A DNA stretch of 64,000 nucleotides from Eledone cirrhosa (Eukaryota; Mollusca; Cephalopoda; Octopoda; Eledonidae). Below the pieces are notes generated by a model. The model worked only from the letters and a program-made list of their open reading frames with translations. It was not told the DNA's origin and made no database searches. The stretch covers positions 100,672,089 through 100,736,088 of the forward strand of contig OZ024746.1 in NCBI GenBank assembly GCA_964016885.1, in the 5' to 3' direction. The position numbers were made by a program, and so were the translations under genes. Numbering within the stretch: the stretch's first letter is position 1; each line of letters opens with the position of its first letter. Below, one piece after another: positions 1 through 15,760 of the stretch.

Positions 1-3000
1 GTCACTCACAGTTGAGATATACTACCTAGACTGCGGTATAGAGTCTGTCACTCACAGCTGAGATATACCACCTAGACTGGGGTGTAGAGTCTGTCACTCA
101 CAGCTGAGATATACCACCTAGACTGGGGTATAGAGTCTGTCACTCACAGCTGAGATATACCACCTAGACTGGGGTATAGAGTCAGTCACTCACAGTTGAG
201 ATATACCACCTAGACTGGGGTATAGAGTCTGTCACTCACAGCTGAGATATACCACCTAGACTGGGGTATAGAGTCTGTCACTCACAGCTGAGATATACCA
301 CCTAGACTGGGGTGTAGAGTCAGTCACTCACAGTTGAGATATACCACCTAGACTGGGGTGTAGAGTCTGTCACTCACAGCTGAGATATACCACCTAGACT
401 GGGGTGTAGAGTCAATCACTCTCAGCTGAGATATACCACCTAGACTGAGGTATAGAGTCAGTCACTCACAGCTCAGATATACCACCTAGACTGAGGTATA
501 GAGTCTGTCACTCACAGCTGAGATATACTACCTAGACTGGGGTATAGAGTCAGTCACTCACAGCTGAGATATACTACCTAGACTGGGGTGTAGAGTCTGT
601 CACTCACAGCTGAGATATACCACATACTCTGTGGTGTAGAGTCAGTAACTCTCAGCTGAGATATACCACCTAGACTGAGGTATAGAGTCAGTCACTCACA
701 GCTGAGATATACTACCTAGACTCGGGTATAGAGTCTGTCACTCACAGCTGAGATATACTACCTAGACAGGGGTATAGAGTCTGTCACTCACAGCTGAGAT
801 ATACTACCTAGACTGGGGTGTAGAGTCTACCACTCACAGCTGAGATATACCACCTAGACTGAGGTATAGAGTCTGTCACTCACAGCTGAGATATACTACC
901 TAGACTGGGGTGTAGAGTCTGTCACTCACAGCTGAGATATACCACCTAGACTGAGGTATAGAGTCTGTCACTCACAGTTGAGATATACCACCTAGACTGG
1001 GGTATAGAGTCTGTCACTCACAGTTGAGATATACTACCTAGACAGGGGTATAGAGTCTGTCATTCACAGCTGAGATATACTACCTAGACTGGGGTGTAGA
1101 GTCTGTCACTCACAGCTGAGATATACCACCTAGACTGAGGTATAGAGTCTGTCACTCACAGTTGAGATATACCACCTAGACTGGGGTATAGAGTCTGTCA
1201 CTCACAGTTGAGATATACTACCTAGACTGGGGTGTAGAGTCTGTCACTCACAGTTGAGATATACTACCTAGACTGGGGTGTACAGTCTGTCACTCACAGC
1301 TGAGATATACTACCTAGACAGGGGTGTAGAGTCTGTCACTCACAGCTGAGATATACTACCTAGACTGGGGTGTAGAGTCAGTCACTCACATCTGAGATAT
1401 ACCACCTAGGCTGGGGTGTAGAGTCAGTCACTCACAGCTGAGATATACCACCTAGACTGAGGTATAGAGTCAGTCACTCACAGCTGAGATATACCACCTA
1501 GACTGAGGTATAGAGTCTGTCACTCACAGCTGAGATATACCACATAGTCTGTGGTGTAGAGTCAGTCACTCACAGCTGAGATATACCACCTAGACTGAGG
1601 TATGAAGTCTGTCACTCACAGCTGAGATATACTACCTAGACTGGGGTATAGAGTCTGTCACTCACAGCTGAGATATACTACCTAGACTGAGGTGTAGAGT
1701 CAGTCACTCACAGTTGAGATATACCACCTAGACTGGGGTGTAGAGTCTGTCACTCACAGCTGAGATATACTACCTAGACTGGGGTGTAGAGTCAATCACT
1801 CTCAGCTGAGATATACCACCTAGACTGGGGTATAGAGTCTGTCACTCACAGCTGAGATATACCACCTAGACTGAGGTGTAGAGTCAGTCACTCACAGTTG
1901 AGATATACCACCTAGACTGGGGTGTAGAGTCTGTCACTCACAGCTGAGATATACTACCTAGACTGGGGTGTAGAGTCAATCACTCTCAGCTGAGATATAC
2001 CACCTAGACTGAGGTATAGAGTCTGTCACTCACAGCTGAGATATACCACCTAGACTGAGGTGTAGAGTCAGTCACTCACAGTTGAGATATACCACCTAGA
2101 CTGGGGTGTAGAGTCTGTCACTCACAGCTGAGATATACTACCTAGACTGGGGTGTAGAGTCAATCACTCTCAGCTGAGATATACCACCTAGACTGGGGTA
2201 TAGAGTCTGTCACTCACAGCTGAGATATACTACCTAGACTGGGGTATAGAGTCTGTCACTCACAGCTGAGATATACTACCTAGACTGGGGTATAGAGTCT
2301 GTCACTCACAGCTGAGATATACCACCTAGACTGAGGTATAGAGTCTGTCACTCACAGTTGAGATATACTACCTAGACTGGGGTATAGAGTCTGTCACTCA
2401 CAGCTGAGATATCCTACCTAGACTGGGGTGTAGAGTCTGTCACTCACAGCTGAGATATACCACCTAGACTGGGGTATAGAGTCTGTCACTCACAGCTGAG
2501 ATATACCACCTAGACTGGGGTATAGAGTCTGTCACTCACAGCTGAGATATACTACCTAGACTGTGGTGTAGAGTCTGTCACTCACAGTTGAGATATACTA
2601 CCTAGACTGGGGAGTAGAGTCTGTCACTCACAGCTGAGATATACTACCTAGCCTGGGGTGTAGAATCTGTCACTCACAGTTGAGATATACTACCTAGACT
2701 GGGGTGTAGAGTCTGTCACTCACAGCTGAGATATACTACCTAGACTGGGGTGTAGAGTCTGTCACTCACAGCTGAGATATACTACCTAGACTGGGGTGTA
2801 GAGTCAGTCACTCTCAGCTGAGATATACCACCTAGACTGAGGTATAGAGTCAGTCACTCACAGCTGAGATATACCACCTAGACTGAGGTATAGAGTCTGT
2901 CACTCACAGTTGAGATATACTACCTAGACTGGGGTGTAGAGTCTGTCACTCACAGCTGAGATATACTACCTAGACTGGGGTGTAGAGTCTGTCACTCACA

Positions 3001-6000
3001 GCTGAGATATACTACCTAGACTGGGGTGTAGAGTCAGTCACTCACAGCTGAGATATACCACCTAGACTGGGGTGTAGAGTCAGTCACTCACAGCTGAGAT
3101 ATACCACCTAGACTGGGGTGTAGAGTCAGTCACTCACAGCTGAGATATACCACCTAGACTGAGGTATAGAGTCTGTCCCTCACAGATGAGATATACTACC
3201 TAGACTGGGGTATAGAGTCTGTCACTCACAGCTGAGATATACCACCTAGACTGAGGTATAGAGTCTGTCACTCACAGCTGAGATATACCACCTAGACTGA
3301 GGTATAGAGTCAGTCACTCACAGCTGAGATATACCACCTAGACTGAGGTATAGAGTCAGTCACTCACAGCTGAGATATACCACCTAGACTGGGGTGTAGA
3401 GTCTGTCACTCACAGCTGAGATATACCACATAGTCTGTGGTGTAGAGTCAGTCACTCTCAGCTGAGATATACCACCTAGACTGAGGTATAGAGTCAGTCA
3501 CTCACAGCTGAGATATACCACCTAGACTGAGGTATAGAGTCAGTCACTCACAGCTGAGATATACCACCTAGACTGGGGTGTAGAGTCAGTCACTCACAGC
3601 TGAGATATACTACCTAGACTGGGGTGTAGAGTCTGTCACTCACAGCTGAGATATACTACCTAGACTGGGGTGTAGAGTCTACCACTCACAGCTGAGATAT
3701 ACCACCTAGACTGAGGTATAGAGTCTGTCACTCACAGCTGAGATATACTACCTAGACTGGGGTGTAGAGTCTGTCACTCACAGCTGAGATATACCACCTA
3801 GACTGGGGTGTAGAGTCAGTCACTCACAGTTGAGATATACCACCTAGACTGGGGTGTAGAGTCAGTCACTCACAGCTGAGATATACCACCTAGACTGAGG
3901 TATAGAGTCTGTCACTCACAGCTGAGATATACTACCTAGACTGGGGTATAGAGTCAGTCACTCACAGCTGAGATATACTACCTAGACTGGGGTGTAGAGT
4001 CTATCACTCACAGCTGAGATATACCACATACTCTGTGGTGTAGAGTCAGTAACTCTCAGCTGAGATATACCACCTAGACTGAGGTATAGAGTCAGTCACT
4101 CACAGCTGAGATATACTACCTAGACTCGGGTATAGAGTCTGTCACTCACAGCTGAGATATACTACCTAGACAGGGGTATAGAGTCTGTCACTCACAGCTG
4201 AGATATACTACCTCGACTGGGGTGTAGAGTCTACCACTCACAGCTGAGATATACCACCTAGACTGAGGTATAGAGTCTGTCACTCACAGCTGAGATATAC
4301 TACCTAGACTGGGGTGTAGAGTCTACTACTCACAGCTGAGATATACCACCTAGACTGGGGTATAGAGTCTGTCACTCACAGCTGAGATATACTACCTAGA
4401 CTGGGGTATAGAGTCTGTCACTCACAGCTGAGATATACCACCTAGACTGGGGTGTAGAGTCAGTCACTCACAGTTGAGATATACCACCTAGACTGGGGTG
4501 TAGAGTCTGTCACTCACAGCTGAGATATACTACCTAGACTGGGGTGTAGAGTCAATCACTCTCAGCTGAGATATACCACCTAGACTGGGGTATAGAGTCT
4601 GTCACTCACAGCTGAGATATACTACCTAGACTGGGGTATAGAGTCTGTCACTCACAGCTGAGATATACTACCTAGACTGGGGTATAGAGTCTGTCACTCA
4701 CAGCTGAGATATACCACCTAGACTGAGGTATAGAGTCTGTCACTCACAGTTGAGATATACTACCTAGACTGCGGTATAGAGTCTGTCACTCACAGCTGAG
4801 ATATACCACCTAGACTGGGGTGTAGAGTCTGTCACTCACAGCTGAGATATACCACCTAGACTGGGGTATAGAGTCTGTCACTCACAGCTGAGATATACCA
4901 CCTAGACTGGGGTATAGAGTCAGTCACTCACAGTTGAGATATACCACCTAGACTGGGGTATAGAGTCTGTCACTCACAGCTGAGATATACCACCTAGACT
5001 GGGGTATAGAGTCTGTCACTCACAGCTGAGATATACCACCTAGACTGGGGTGTAGAGTCAGTCACTCACAGTTGAGATATACCACCTAGACTGGGGTGTA
5101 GAGTCTGTCACTCACAGCTGAGATATACCACCTAGACTGGGGTGTAGAGTCAATCACTCTCAGCTGAGATATACCACCTAGACTGAGGTATAGAGTCAGT
5201 CACTCACAGCTCAGATATACCACCTAGACTGAGGTATAGAGTCTGTCACTCACAGCTGAGATATACTACCTAGACTGGGGTATAGAGTCAGTCACTCACA
5301 GCTGAGATATACTACCTAGACTGGGGTGTAGAGTCTGTCACTCACAGCTGAGATATACCACATACTCTGTGGTGTAGAGTCAGTAACTCTCAGCTGAGAT
5401 ATACCACCTAGACTGAGGTATAGAGTCAGTCACTCACAGCTGAGATATACTACCTAGACTCGGGTATAGAGTCTGTCACTCACAGCTGAGATATACTACC
5501 TAGACAGGGGTATAGAGTCTGTCACTCACAGCTGAGATATACTACCTAGACTGGGGTGTAGAGTCTACCACTCACAGCTGAGATATACCACCTAGACTGA
5601 GGTATAGAGTCTGTCACTCACAGCTGAGATATACTACCTAGACTGGGGTGTAGAGTCTGTCACTCACAGCTGAGATATACCACCTAGACTGAGGTATAGA
5701 GTCTGTCACTCACAGTTGAGATATACCACCTAGACTGGGGTATAGAGTCTGTCACTCACAGTTGAGATATACTACCTAGACAGGGGTATAGAGTCTGTCA
5801 TTCACAGCTGAGATATACTACCTAGACTGGGGTGTAGAGTCTGTCACTCACAGCTGAGATATACCACCTAGACTGAGGTATAGAGTCTGTCACTCACAGT
5901 TGAGATATACCACCTAGACTGGGGTATAGAGTCTGTCACTCACAGTTGAGATATACTACCTAGACTGGGGTGTAGAGTCTGTCACTCACAGTTGAGATAT

Positions 6001-8546
6001 ACTACCTAGACTGGGGTGTACAGTCTGTCACTCACAGCTGAGATATACTACCTAGACAGGGGTGTAGAGTCTGTCACTCACAGCTGAGATATACTACCTA
6101 GACTGGGGTGTAGAGTCAGTCACTCACATCTGAGATATACCACCTAGGCTGGGGTGTAGAGTCAGTCACTCACAGCTGAGATATACCACCTAGACTGAGG
6201 TATAGAGTCAGTCACTCACAGCTGAGATATACCACCTAGACTGAGGTATAGAGTCTGTCACTCACAGCTGAGATATACCACATAGTCTGTGGTGTAGAGT
6301 CAGTCACTCACAGCTGAGATATACCACCTAGACTGAGGTATGAAGTCTGTCACTCACAGCTGAGATATACTACCTAGACTGGGGTATAGAGTCTGTCACT
6401 CACAGCTGAGATATACTACCTAGACTGAGGTGTAGAGTCAGTCACTCACAGTTGAGATATACCACCTAGACTGGGGTGTAGAGTCTGTCACTCACAGCTG
6501 AGATATACTACCTAGACTGGGGTGTAGAGTCAATCACTCTCAGCTGAGATATACCACCTAGACTGGGGTATAGAGTCTGTCACTCACAGCTGAGATATAC
6601 CACCTAGACTGAGGTGTAGAGTCAGTCACTCACAGTTGAGATATACCACCTAGACTGGGGTGTAGAGTCTGTCACTCACAGCTGAGATATACTACCTAGA
6701 CTGGGGTGTAGAGTCAATCACTCTCAGCTGAGATATACCACCTAGACTGAGGTATAGAGTCTGTCACTCACAGCTGAGATATACCACCTAGACTGAGGTG
6801 TAGAGTCAGTCACTCACAGTTGAGATATACCACCTAGACTGGGGTGTAGAGTCTGTCACTCACAGCTGAGATATACTACCTAGACTGGGGTGTAGAGTCA
6901 ATCACTCTCAGCTGAGATATACCACCTAGACTGGGGTATAGAGTCTGTCACTCACAGCTGAGATATACTACCTAGACTGGGGTATAGAGTCTGTCACTCA
7001 CAGCTGAGATATACTACCTAGACTGGGGTATAGAGTCTGTCACTCACAGCTGAGATATACCACCTAGACTGAGGTATAGAGTCTGTCACTCACAGTTGAG
7101 ATATACTACCTAGACTGGGGTATAGAGTCTGTCACTCACAGCTGAGATATCCTACCTAGACTGGGGTGTAGAGTCTGTCACTCACAGCTGAGATATACCA
7201 CCTAGACTGGGGTATAGAGTCTGTCACTCACAGCTGAGATATACCACCTAGACTGGGGTATAGAGTCTGTCACTCACAGCTGAGATATACTACCTAGACT
7301 GTGGTGTAGAGTCTGTCACTCACAGTTGAGATATACTACCTAGACTGGGGAGTAGAGTCTGTCACTCACAGCTGAGATATACTACCTAGCCTGGGGTGTA
7401 GAATCTGTCACTCACAGTTGAGATATACTACCTAGACTGGGGTGTAGAGTCTGTCACTCACAGCTGAGATATACTACCTAGACTGGGGTGTAGAGTCTGT
7501 CACTCACAGCTGAGATATACTACCTAGACTGGGGTGTAGAGTCAGTCACTCTCAGCTGAGATATACCACCTAGACTGAGGTATAGAGTCAGTCACTCACA
7601 GCTGAGATATACCACCTAGACTGAGGTATAGAGTCTGTCACTCACAGTTGAGATATACTACCTAGACTGGGGTGTAGAGTCTGTCACTCACAGCTGAGAT
7701 ATACTACCTAGACTGGGGTGTAGAGTCTGTCACTCACAGCTGAGATATACTACCTAGACTGGGGTGTAGAGTCAGTCACTCACAGCTGAGATATACCACC
7801 TAGACTGGGGTGTAGAGTCAGTCACTCACAGCTGAGATATACCACCTAGACTGGGGTGTAGAGTCAGTCACTCACAGCTGAGATATACCACCTAGACTGA
7901 GGTATAGAGTCTGTCCCTCACAGATGAGATATACTACCTAGACTGGGGTATAGAGTCTGTCACTCACAGCTGAGATATACCACCTAGACTGAGGTATAGA
8001 GTCTGTCACTCACAGCTGAGATATACCACCTAGACTGAGGTATAGAGTCAGTCACTCACAGCTGAGATATACCACCTAGACTGAGGTATAGAGTCAGTCA
8101 CTCACAGCTGAGATATACCACCTAGACTGGGGTGTAGAGTCTGTCACTCACAGCTGAGATATACCACATAGTCTGTGGTGTAGAGTCAGTCACTCTCAGC
8201 TGAGATATACCACCTAGACTGAGGTATAGAGTCAGTCACTCACAGCTGAGATATACCACCTAGACTGAGGTATAGAGTCAGTCACTCACAGCTGAGATAT
8301 ACCACCTAGACTGGGGTGTAGAGTCAGTCACTCACAGCTGAGATATACTACCTAGACTGGGGTGTAGAGTCTGTCACTCACAGCTGAGATATACTACCTA
8401 GACTGGGGTGTAGAGTCTACCACTCACAGCTGAGATATACCACCTAGACTGAGGTATAGAGTCTGTCACTCACAGCTGAGATATACTACCTAGACTGGGG
8501 TGTAGAGTCTGTCACTCACAGCTGAGATATACCACCTAGACTGAGG
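1..8546. repeat. 4,738-bp higher-order repeat within zone A
   Basis: The block starting at 1 recurs from 4739, an offset of 4738 bp or 103 monomers. Rare marker variants confirm the offset: ctgcggtata near 32 and 4770, cacatactct at 621 and 5359, atcctacc at 2411 and 7149, and gtccctcacagatg at 3175 and 7913. The match holds at least to about 3808 and 8546, after which the two copies differ. A further cacatactct at 9867 lies 4508 bp (98 monomers) past the one at 5359, so a third, rearranged copy probably follows. Confidence 0.85.
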
Positions 8547-11500
8547 TATAGAGTCTGTCACTCACAGTTGAGATATACCACCTAGACTGGGGTATAGAGT
8601 CTGTCACTCACAGTTGAGATATACTACCTAGACAGGGGTATAGAGTCTGTCACTCACAGCTGAGATATACTACCTAGACTGGGGTGTAGAGTCTGTCACT
8701 CACAGCTGAGATATACCACCTAGACTGAGGTATAGAGTCTGTCACTCACAGTTGAGATATACCACCTAGACTGGGGTATAGAGTCTGTCACTCACAGCTG
8801 AGATATACTACCTAGACTGGGGTATAGAGTCAGTCACTCTCAGCTGAGATATACCACCTAGACTGAGGTATAGAATCAGTCACTCACAGCTGAGATATAC
8901 CACCTAGACTGAGGTATAGAGTCTGTCACTCACAGTTGAGATATACTACCTAGACTGGGGTGTAGAGTCTGTCACTCACAGCTGAGATATACCACCTAGA
9001 CTGGGGTGTAGAGTCAGTCACTCACAGCTGAGATATACTACCTAGACTGGGGTGTAGAGTCTGTCACTCACAGTTGAGATATACTACCTAGACTGGGGTG
9101 TAGAGACTGTAACTCACAGCTGAAATATACTACCTAGACTGGGGTGTAGAGTCTGTCACTCACAGCTGAGATATACTCCCTAGACTGGGGTGTAGAGTCA
9201 GTCACTCACAGCTGAGATATACCACCTAGACTGAGGTATGGAGTCTGTCACTCACAGCTGAGATATACTACCTAGACTGGGGTATAGAATCTGTCACTCA
9301 CAGCTGAGATATACCACCTAGACTGAGGTATAGAGTCTGTCACTCACAGTTGAGATATACTACCTAGACTGGGGTATAGAGTCTGTCACTCACAGCTGAG
9401 ATATACTACCTAGACTGGGGTGTAGAGTCTGTCACTCACAGCTGAGATATACCACCTAGACTGGGGTATAGAGTCTGTCACTCACAGCTGAGATATACCA
9501 CCTAGACTGGGGTATAGAGTCAGTCACTCACAGTTGAGATATACCACCTAGACTGGGGTATAGAGTCTGTCACTCACAGCTGAGATATACCACCTAGACT
9601 GGGGTATAGAGTCTGTCACTCACAGCTGAGATATACCACCTAGACTGGGGTGTAGAGTCAGTCACTCACAGCTGAGATATACCACCTAGACTGAGGTATA
9701 GAGTCAGTCACTCACAGCTGAGATATACCACCTAGACTGAGGTATAGAGTCTGTCACTCACAGCTGAGATATACTACCTAGACTGGGGTATAGAGTCAGT
9801 CACTCACAGCTGAGATATACTACCTAGACTGGGGTGTAGAGTCTGTCACTCACAGCTGAGATATACCACATACTCTGTGGTGTAGAGCCAGTAACTCTCA
9901 GCTGAGATATACCACCTAGACTGAGGTATAGAGTCAGTCACTCACAGCTGAGATATACTACCTAGACTCGGGTATAGAGTCTGTCACTCACATCTGAGAT
10001 ATACTACCTTGACAGGGGTATAGAGTCTGTCACTCACAGCTGAGATATACTACCTAGACTGGGGTGTAGAGTCTACCACTCACAGCTGAGATATACCACC
10101 TAGACTGAGGTATAGAGTCTGTCACTCACAGCTGAGATATACTACCTAGACTGGGGTGTAGAGTCTGTCACTCACAGCTGAGATATACCACCTAGACTGA
10201 GGTATAGAGTCTGTCACTCACAGTTGAGATATACCACCTAGACTGGGGTATAGAGTCTGTCACTCACAGTTGAGATATACTACCTAGACAGGGGTATAGA
10301 GTCTGTCACTCACAGCTGAGATATACTACCTAGACTGGGGTGTAGAGTCTGTCACTCACAGCTGAGATATACCACCTAGACTGAGGTATAGAGTCTGTCA
10401 CTCACAGTTGAGATATACCACCTAGACTGGGGTATAGAGTCTGTCACTCACAGTTGAGATATACTACCTAGACTGGGGTGTAGAGTCTGTCACTCACAGT
10501 TGAGATATACTACCTAGACTGGGGTGTACAGTCTGTCACTCACAGCTGAGATATACTACCTAGACTGGGGTGTAGAGTCTGTCACTCACAGCTGAGATAT
10601 ACTACCTAGACTGGGGTTTAGAGTCAGTCACTCTCAGCTGAGATATACCTACCTAGACTGAGGTATAGAGTCAGTCACTCACAGCTGAGATATACCACCT
10701 AGACTGAGGTATAGAGTCTGTCACTCACAGTTGAGATATACTACCTAGACTGGGGTGTAGAGTCTGTCACTCACAGCTGTGATATACCACCTAGACTGGG
10801 GTGTAGAGTCTGTCACTCACAGCTGAGATATACTACCTAGACTGGGGTGTAGAGTCTGTCACTCACAGTTGAGATATACTACCTAGACTGGGGTGTAGAG
10901 ACTGTCACTCACAGCTGAGATATACTACCTAGACTTGGGTGTAGAGTCTGTCACTCACAGCTGAGATATACTCCCTAGACTGGGGTGTAGAGTCAGTCAC
11001 TCACAGCTGAGATATACCACCTAGACTGGGGTGTAGAGTCAGTCACTCACAGCTGAGATATACCACCTAGACTGAGGTATAGAGTCAGTCACTCACAGCT
11101 GAGATATACCACCTAGACTGAGGTATAGAATCTGTCACTCACAGCTGAGATATACCACATAGTCTGTGGTGTAGAGTCAGTCACTCACAGCTGAGATATA
11201 CCACCTAGACTGAGGTATGGAGTCTGTCACTCACAGCTGAGATATACTACCTAGACTGGGGTATAGAGTCTGTCACTCACAGCTGAGATATACCACCTAG
11301 ACTGAGGTATAGAGTCTGTCACTCACAGCTGAGATATACCACCTAGACTGAGGTATAGAGTCAGTCACTCACAGCTGAGATATACCACCTAGACTGGGGT
11401 ATAGACTCTGTCACTCACAGCTGAGATATACCACCTAGACTGGGGTGTAGAGTCAGTCACTCACAGCTGAGATATACTACCTAGACTGGGGTGTAGAGTC

Positions 11501-11920
11501 TGTCACTCACAGCTGAGATATACCACCTAGACTGGGGTATAGAGTCAGTCACTCACAGCTGAGATATACTACCTAGACTGGGGTGTAGAGTCTGTCACTC
11601 ACAGCTGAGATATACCACCTAGACTGAGGTATAGAGTCTGTCATTCACAGCTGAGATATACCACATAGTCTGTGGTGTAGAGTCAGTCACTCACAGCTGA
11701 GATATACTACCTAGACTGAGGTATAGAGTCAGTCACTCACAGCTGAGATATACCACCTAGGCTGGGGTGTAGAGTCAGTCACTCACAGCTGAAATATACC
11801 ACCTAGACTGGGGTGTAGAGTCAGTCACTCACAGCTGAGATATACTACCTAGACTGGGGTGTAGAGTCTGTCACTCACAGCTGAGATATACCACCTAGAC
11901 TGGGGTATAGAGTCTGTCAC

Positions 11921-14900
11921 TCATAGCTGAGATATACCACCTAGACTGGGGTATAGAGTCAGACACTCACAGTTGAGATATACCAGCTAGACTGGGGTAT
12001 AGAGTCTGTCACTCACAGCTGAGATATACCACCTAGACTGGGGTATAGAGTCTGTCACTCACAGCTGAGATATACCACCTAGACTGGGGTGTAGAGTCAG
12101 TCACTCACAGTTGAGATATACCACCTAGACTGGGGTGTAGAGTCTGTCACTCACAGCTGAGATATACTACCTAGACTGGGGTGTAGAGTCAGTCACTCTC
12201 AGCTGAGATATACCACATAGACTGAGTTATAGAGTCAGTCACTCACAGCTGAGATATACCACCTAGACTGAGGTATAGAGTCTGTCACTCACAGCTGAGA
12301 TATACTACCTAGACTGGGGTATAGAGTCAGTCACTCACAGCTGAGATATACTACCTAGACTGGGGTGTAGAGTCTGTCACTCACAGCTGAGATATACCAC
12401 CTAGACTGGGGTGTAGAGTCAGTCACTCACAGTTGAGATATACCACCTAGACTGGGGTGTAGAGTCTGTCACTCACAGCTGAGATATACTACCTAGACTG
12501 GGGTGTAGAGTCTGTCACTCACAGTTGAGATATACTACCTAGACTGGGGTGTAGAGACTGTCACTCACAGCTGAGATATACTACCTAGACTGGGGTGTAG
12601 AGTCTGTCACTCACAGCTGAGATATACTCCCTAGACTGGGGTGTAGAGTCAGTCACTCACAGCTGAGATATACCACCTAGACTGGGGTGTAGAGTCAGTC
12701 ACTCACAGCTGAGATATACCACCTAGACTGAGGTATAGAGTCAGTCACTCACAGCTGAGATATACCACCTAGACTGAGGTATAGAATCTGTCACTCACAG
12801 CTGAGATATACCACATAGTCTGTGGTGTAGAGTCAGTCACTCACAGCTGAGATATACCACCTAGACTGAGGTATGGAGTCTGTCACTCACAGCTGAGATA
12901 TACTACCTAGACTGGGGTATAGAGTCTGTCACTCACAGCTGAGATATACCACCTAGACTGAGGTATAGAGTCAGTCACTCACAGCTGAGATATACCACCT
13001 AGACTGGGGTATAGAGTCTGTCACTCACAGCTGAGATATACCACCTAGACTGGGGTGTAGAGTCAGTCACTCACAGCTGAGATATACTACCTAGACTGGG
13101 GTGTAGAGTCTGTCACTCACAGCTGAGATATACCACCTAGACTGGGGTATAGAGTCAGTCACTCACAGCTGAGATATACTACCTAGACTGTGGTGTAGAG
13201 TCTGTCACTCACAGCTGAGATATACCACCTAGACTGAGGTATAGAGTCTGTCATTCACAGCTGAGATATACCACATAGTCTGTGGTGTAGAGTCAGTCAC
13301 TCACAGCTGAGATATACTACCTAGACTGAGGTATAGAGTCAGTCACTCACAGCTGAGATATACCACCTAGGCTGGGGTGTAGAGTCAGTCACTCACAGCT
13401 GAGATATACCACCTAGACTGGGGTGTAGAGTCAGTCACTCACAGCTGAGATATACTACCTAGACTGGGGTGTAGAGTCTGTCACTCACAGCTGAGATATA
13501 CCACCTAGACTGGGGTATAGAGTCTGTCACTCATAGCTGAAATATACCACCTAGACTGGGGTATAGAGTCAGACACTCACAGTTGAGATATACCACCTAG
13601 ACTGGGGTATAGAGTCTGTCACTCACAGCTGAGATATACCACCTAGACTGGGGTATAGAGTCTGTCACTCACAGCTGAGATATACCACCTAGACTGGGGT
13701 GTAGAGTCAGTCACTCACAGTTGAGATATACCACCTAGACTGGGGTGTAGAGTCTGTCACTCACAGCTGAGATATACTACCTAGACTGGGGTGTAGAGTC
13801 AGTCACTCTCAGCTGAGATATACCACCTAGACTGAGTTATAGAGTCAGTCACTCACAGCTGAGATATACCACCTAGACTGAGGTATAGAGTCTGTCACTC
13901 ACAGCTGAGATATACTACCTAGACTGGGGTATAGAGTCAGTCACTCACAGCTGAGATATACTACCTAGACTGGGGTGTAGAGTCTATCACTCACAGCTGA
14001 GATATACCACATACTCTGTGGTGTAGAGTCAGTAACTCTCAGCTGAGATATACCACCTAGACTGAGGTATAGAGTCAGTCACTCACAGCTGAGATATACT
14101 AACTAGACTCAGGTATAGAGTCTGTCACTCACAGCTGAGATATACTACCTAGACAGGGGTATAGAGTCTGTCACTCACAGCTGAGATATACTACCTAGAC
14201 TGGGGTGTAGAGTCTACCACTCACAGCTGAGATATACCACCTAGACTGAGGTATAGAGTCTGTCACTCACAGCTGAGATATACTACCTAGACTGGGGTGT
14301 AGAGTCTACCACTCACAGCTGAGATATACCACCTAGACTGGGGTATAGAGTCTGTCACTCACAGCTGAGATATACTACCTAGACTGGGGTATAGAGTTTG
14401 TCACTCACAGCTGAGATATACTACCTAGACTGGGGTGTAGAGTCTGTCACTCACAGCTGAGATATACCACCTAGACTGGGGTATAGAGTCTGTCACTCAC
14501 AGCTGAGATATACCACCTAGACTGGGGTATAGAGTCAGACACTCACAGTTGAGATATACCACCTAGACTGGGGTATAGAGTCTGTCACTCACAGCTGAGA
14601 TATACCACCTAGACTGGGGTATAGAGTCTGTCACTCACAGCTGAGATATACCACCTAGACTGGGGTGTAGAGTCAGTCACTCACAGTTGAGATATACCAC
14701 CTAGACTGGGGTGTAGAGTCTGTCACTCACAGCTGAGATATACTACCTAGACTGGGGTGTAGAGTCAGTCACTCTCAGCTGAGATATACCACCTAGACTG
14801 AGTTATAGAGTCAGTCACTCACAGCTGAGATATACCACCTAGACTGAGGTATAGAGTCTGTCACTCACAGCTGAGATATACTACCTAGACTGGGGTATAG

Positions 14901-15760
14901 AGTCAGTCACTCACAGCTGAGATATACTACCTAGACTGGGGTGTAGAGTCTATCACTCACAGCTGAGATATACCACATACTCTGTGGTGTAGAGTCAGTA
15001 ACTCTCAGCTGAGATATACCACCTAGACTGACGTATAGAGTCAGTCACTCACAGCTGAGATATACTACCTAGACTCGGGTATAGAGTCTGTCACTCACAG
15101 CTGAGATATACTACCTAGACAGGGGTATAGAGTCTGTCACTCACAGCTGAGATATACTACCTAGACTGGGGTGTAGAGTCTACCACTCACAGCTGAGATA
15201 TACCACCTAGACTGAGGTATAGAGTCTGTCACTCACAGCTGAGATATACTACCTAGACTGGGGTGTAGAGTCTACCACTCACAGCTGAGATATACCACCT
15301 AGACTGGGGTATAGAGTCTGTCACTCACAGCTGAGATATACTACCTAGACTGGGGTATAGAGTTTGTCACTCACAGCTGAGATATACTACCTAGACTGGG
15401 GTATAGAGTCTGTCACTCACAGCTGAGATATACCACCTAGACTGAGGTAAAGAGTCTGTCACTCACAGTTGAGATATACTACCTAGACTGGGGTGTAGAG
15501 TCAGTCACTCACAGTTGAGATATACCACCTAGACTGGGGTGTAGAGTCTGTCACTCACAGCTGAGATATACTACCTAGACTGGGGTGTAGAGTCAGTCAC
15601 TCTCAGCTGAGATATACCACCTAGACTGAGTTATAGAGTCAGTCACTCACAGCTGAGATATACCACCTAGACTGAGGTATAGAGTCTGTTACTCACAGCT
15701 GAGATATACTACCTAGACTGGGGTGTAGAGTCTATCACTCACAGCTGAGATATACCACAT
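11921..15760. repeat. Shorter higher-order repeats in distal zone A
   Basis: Marker monomers recur at other whole-monomer spacings here. The tcatagctga variant occurs at 11921 and 13531, 1610 bp or 35 monomers apart. The agtctatcac plus cacatactct pair occurs at 13981, 14947 and 15729, with spacings of 966 bp (21 monomers) and 782 bp (17 monomers). Several duplication sizes are therefore nested in the same array, as expected from repeated unequal exchange. Confidence 0.75.
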
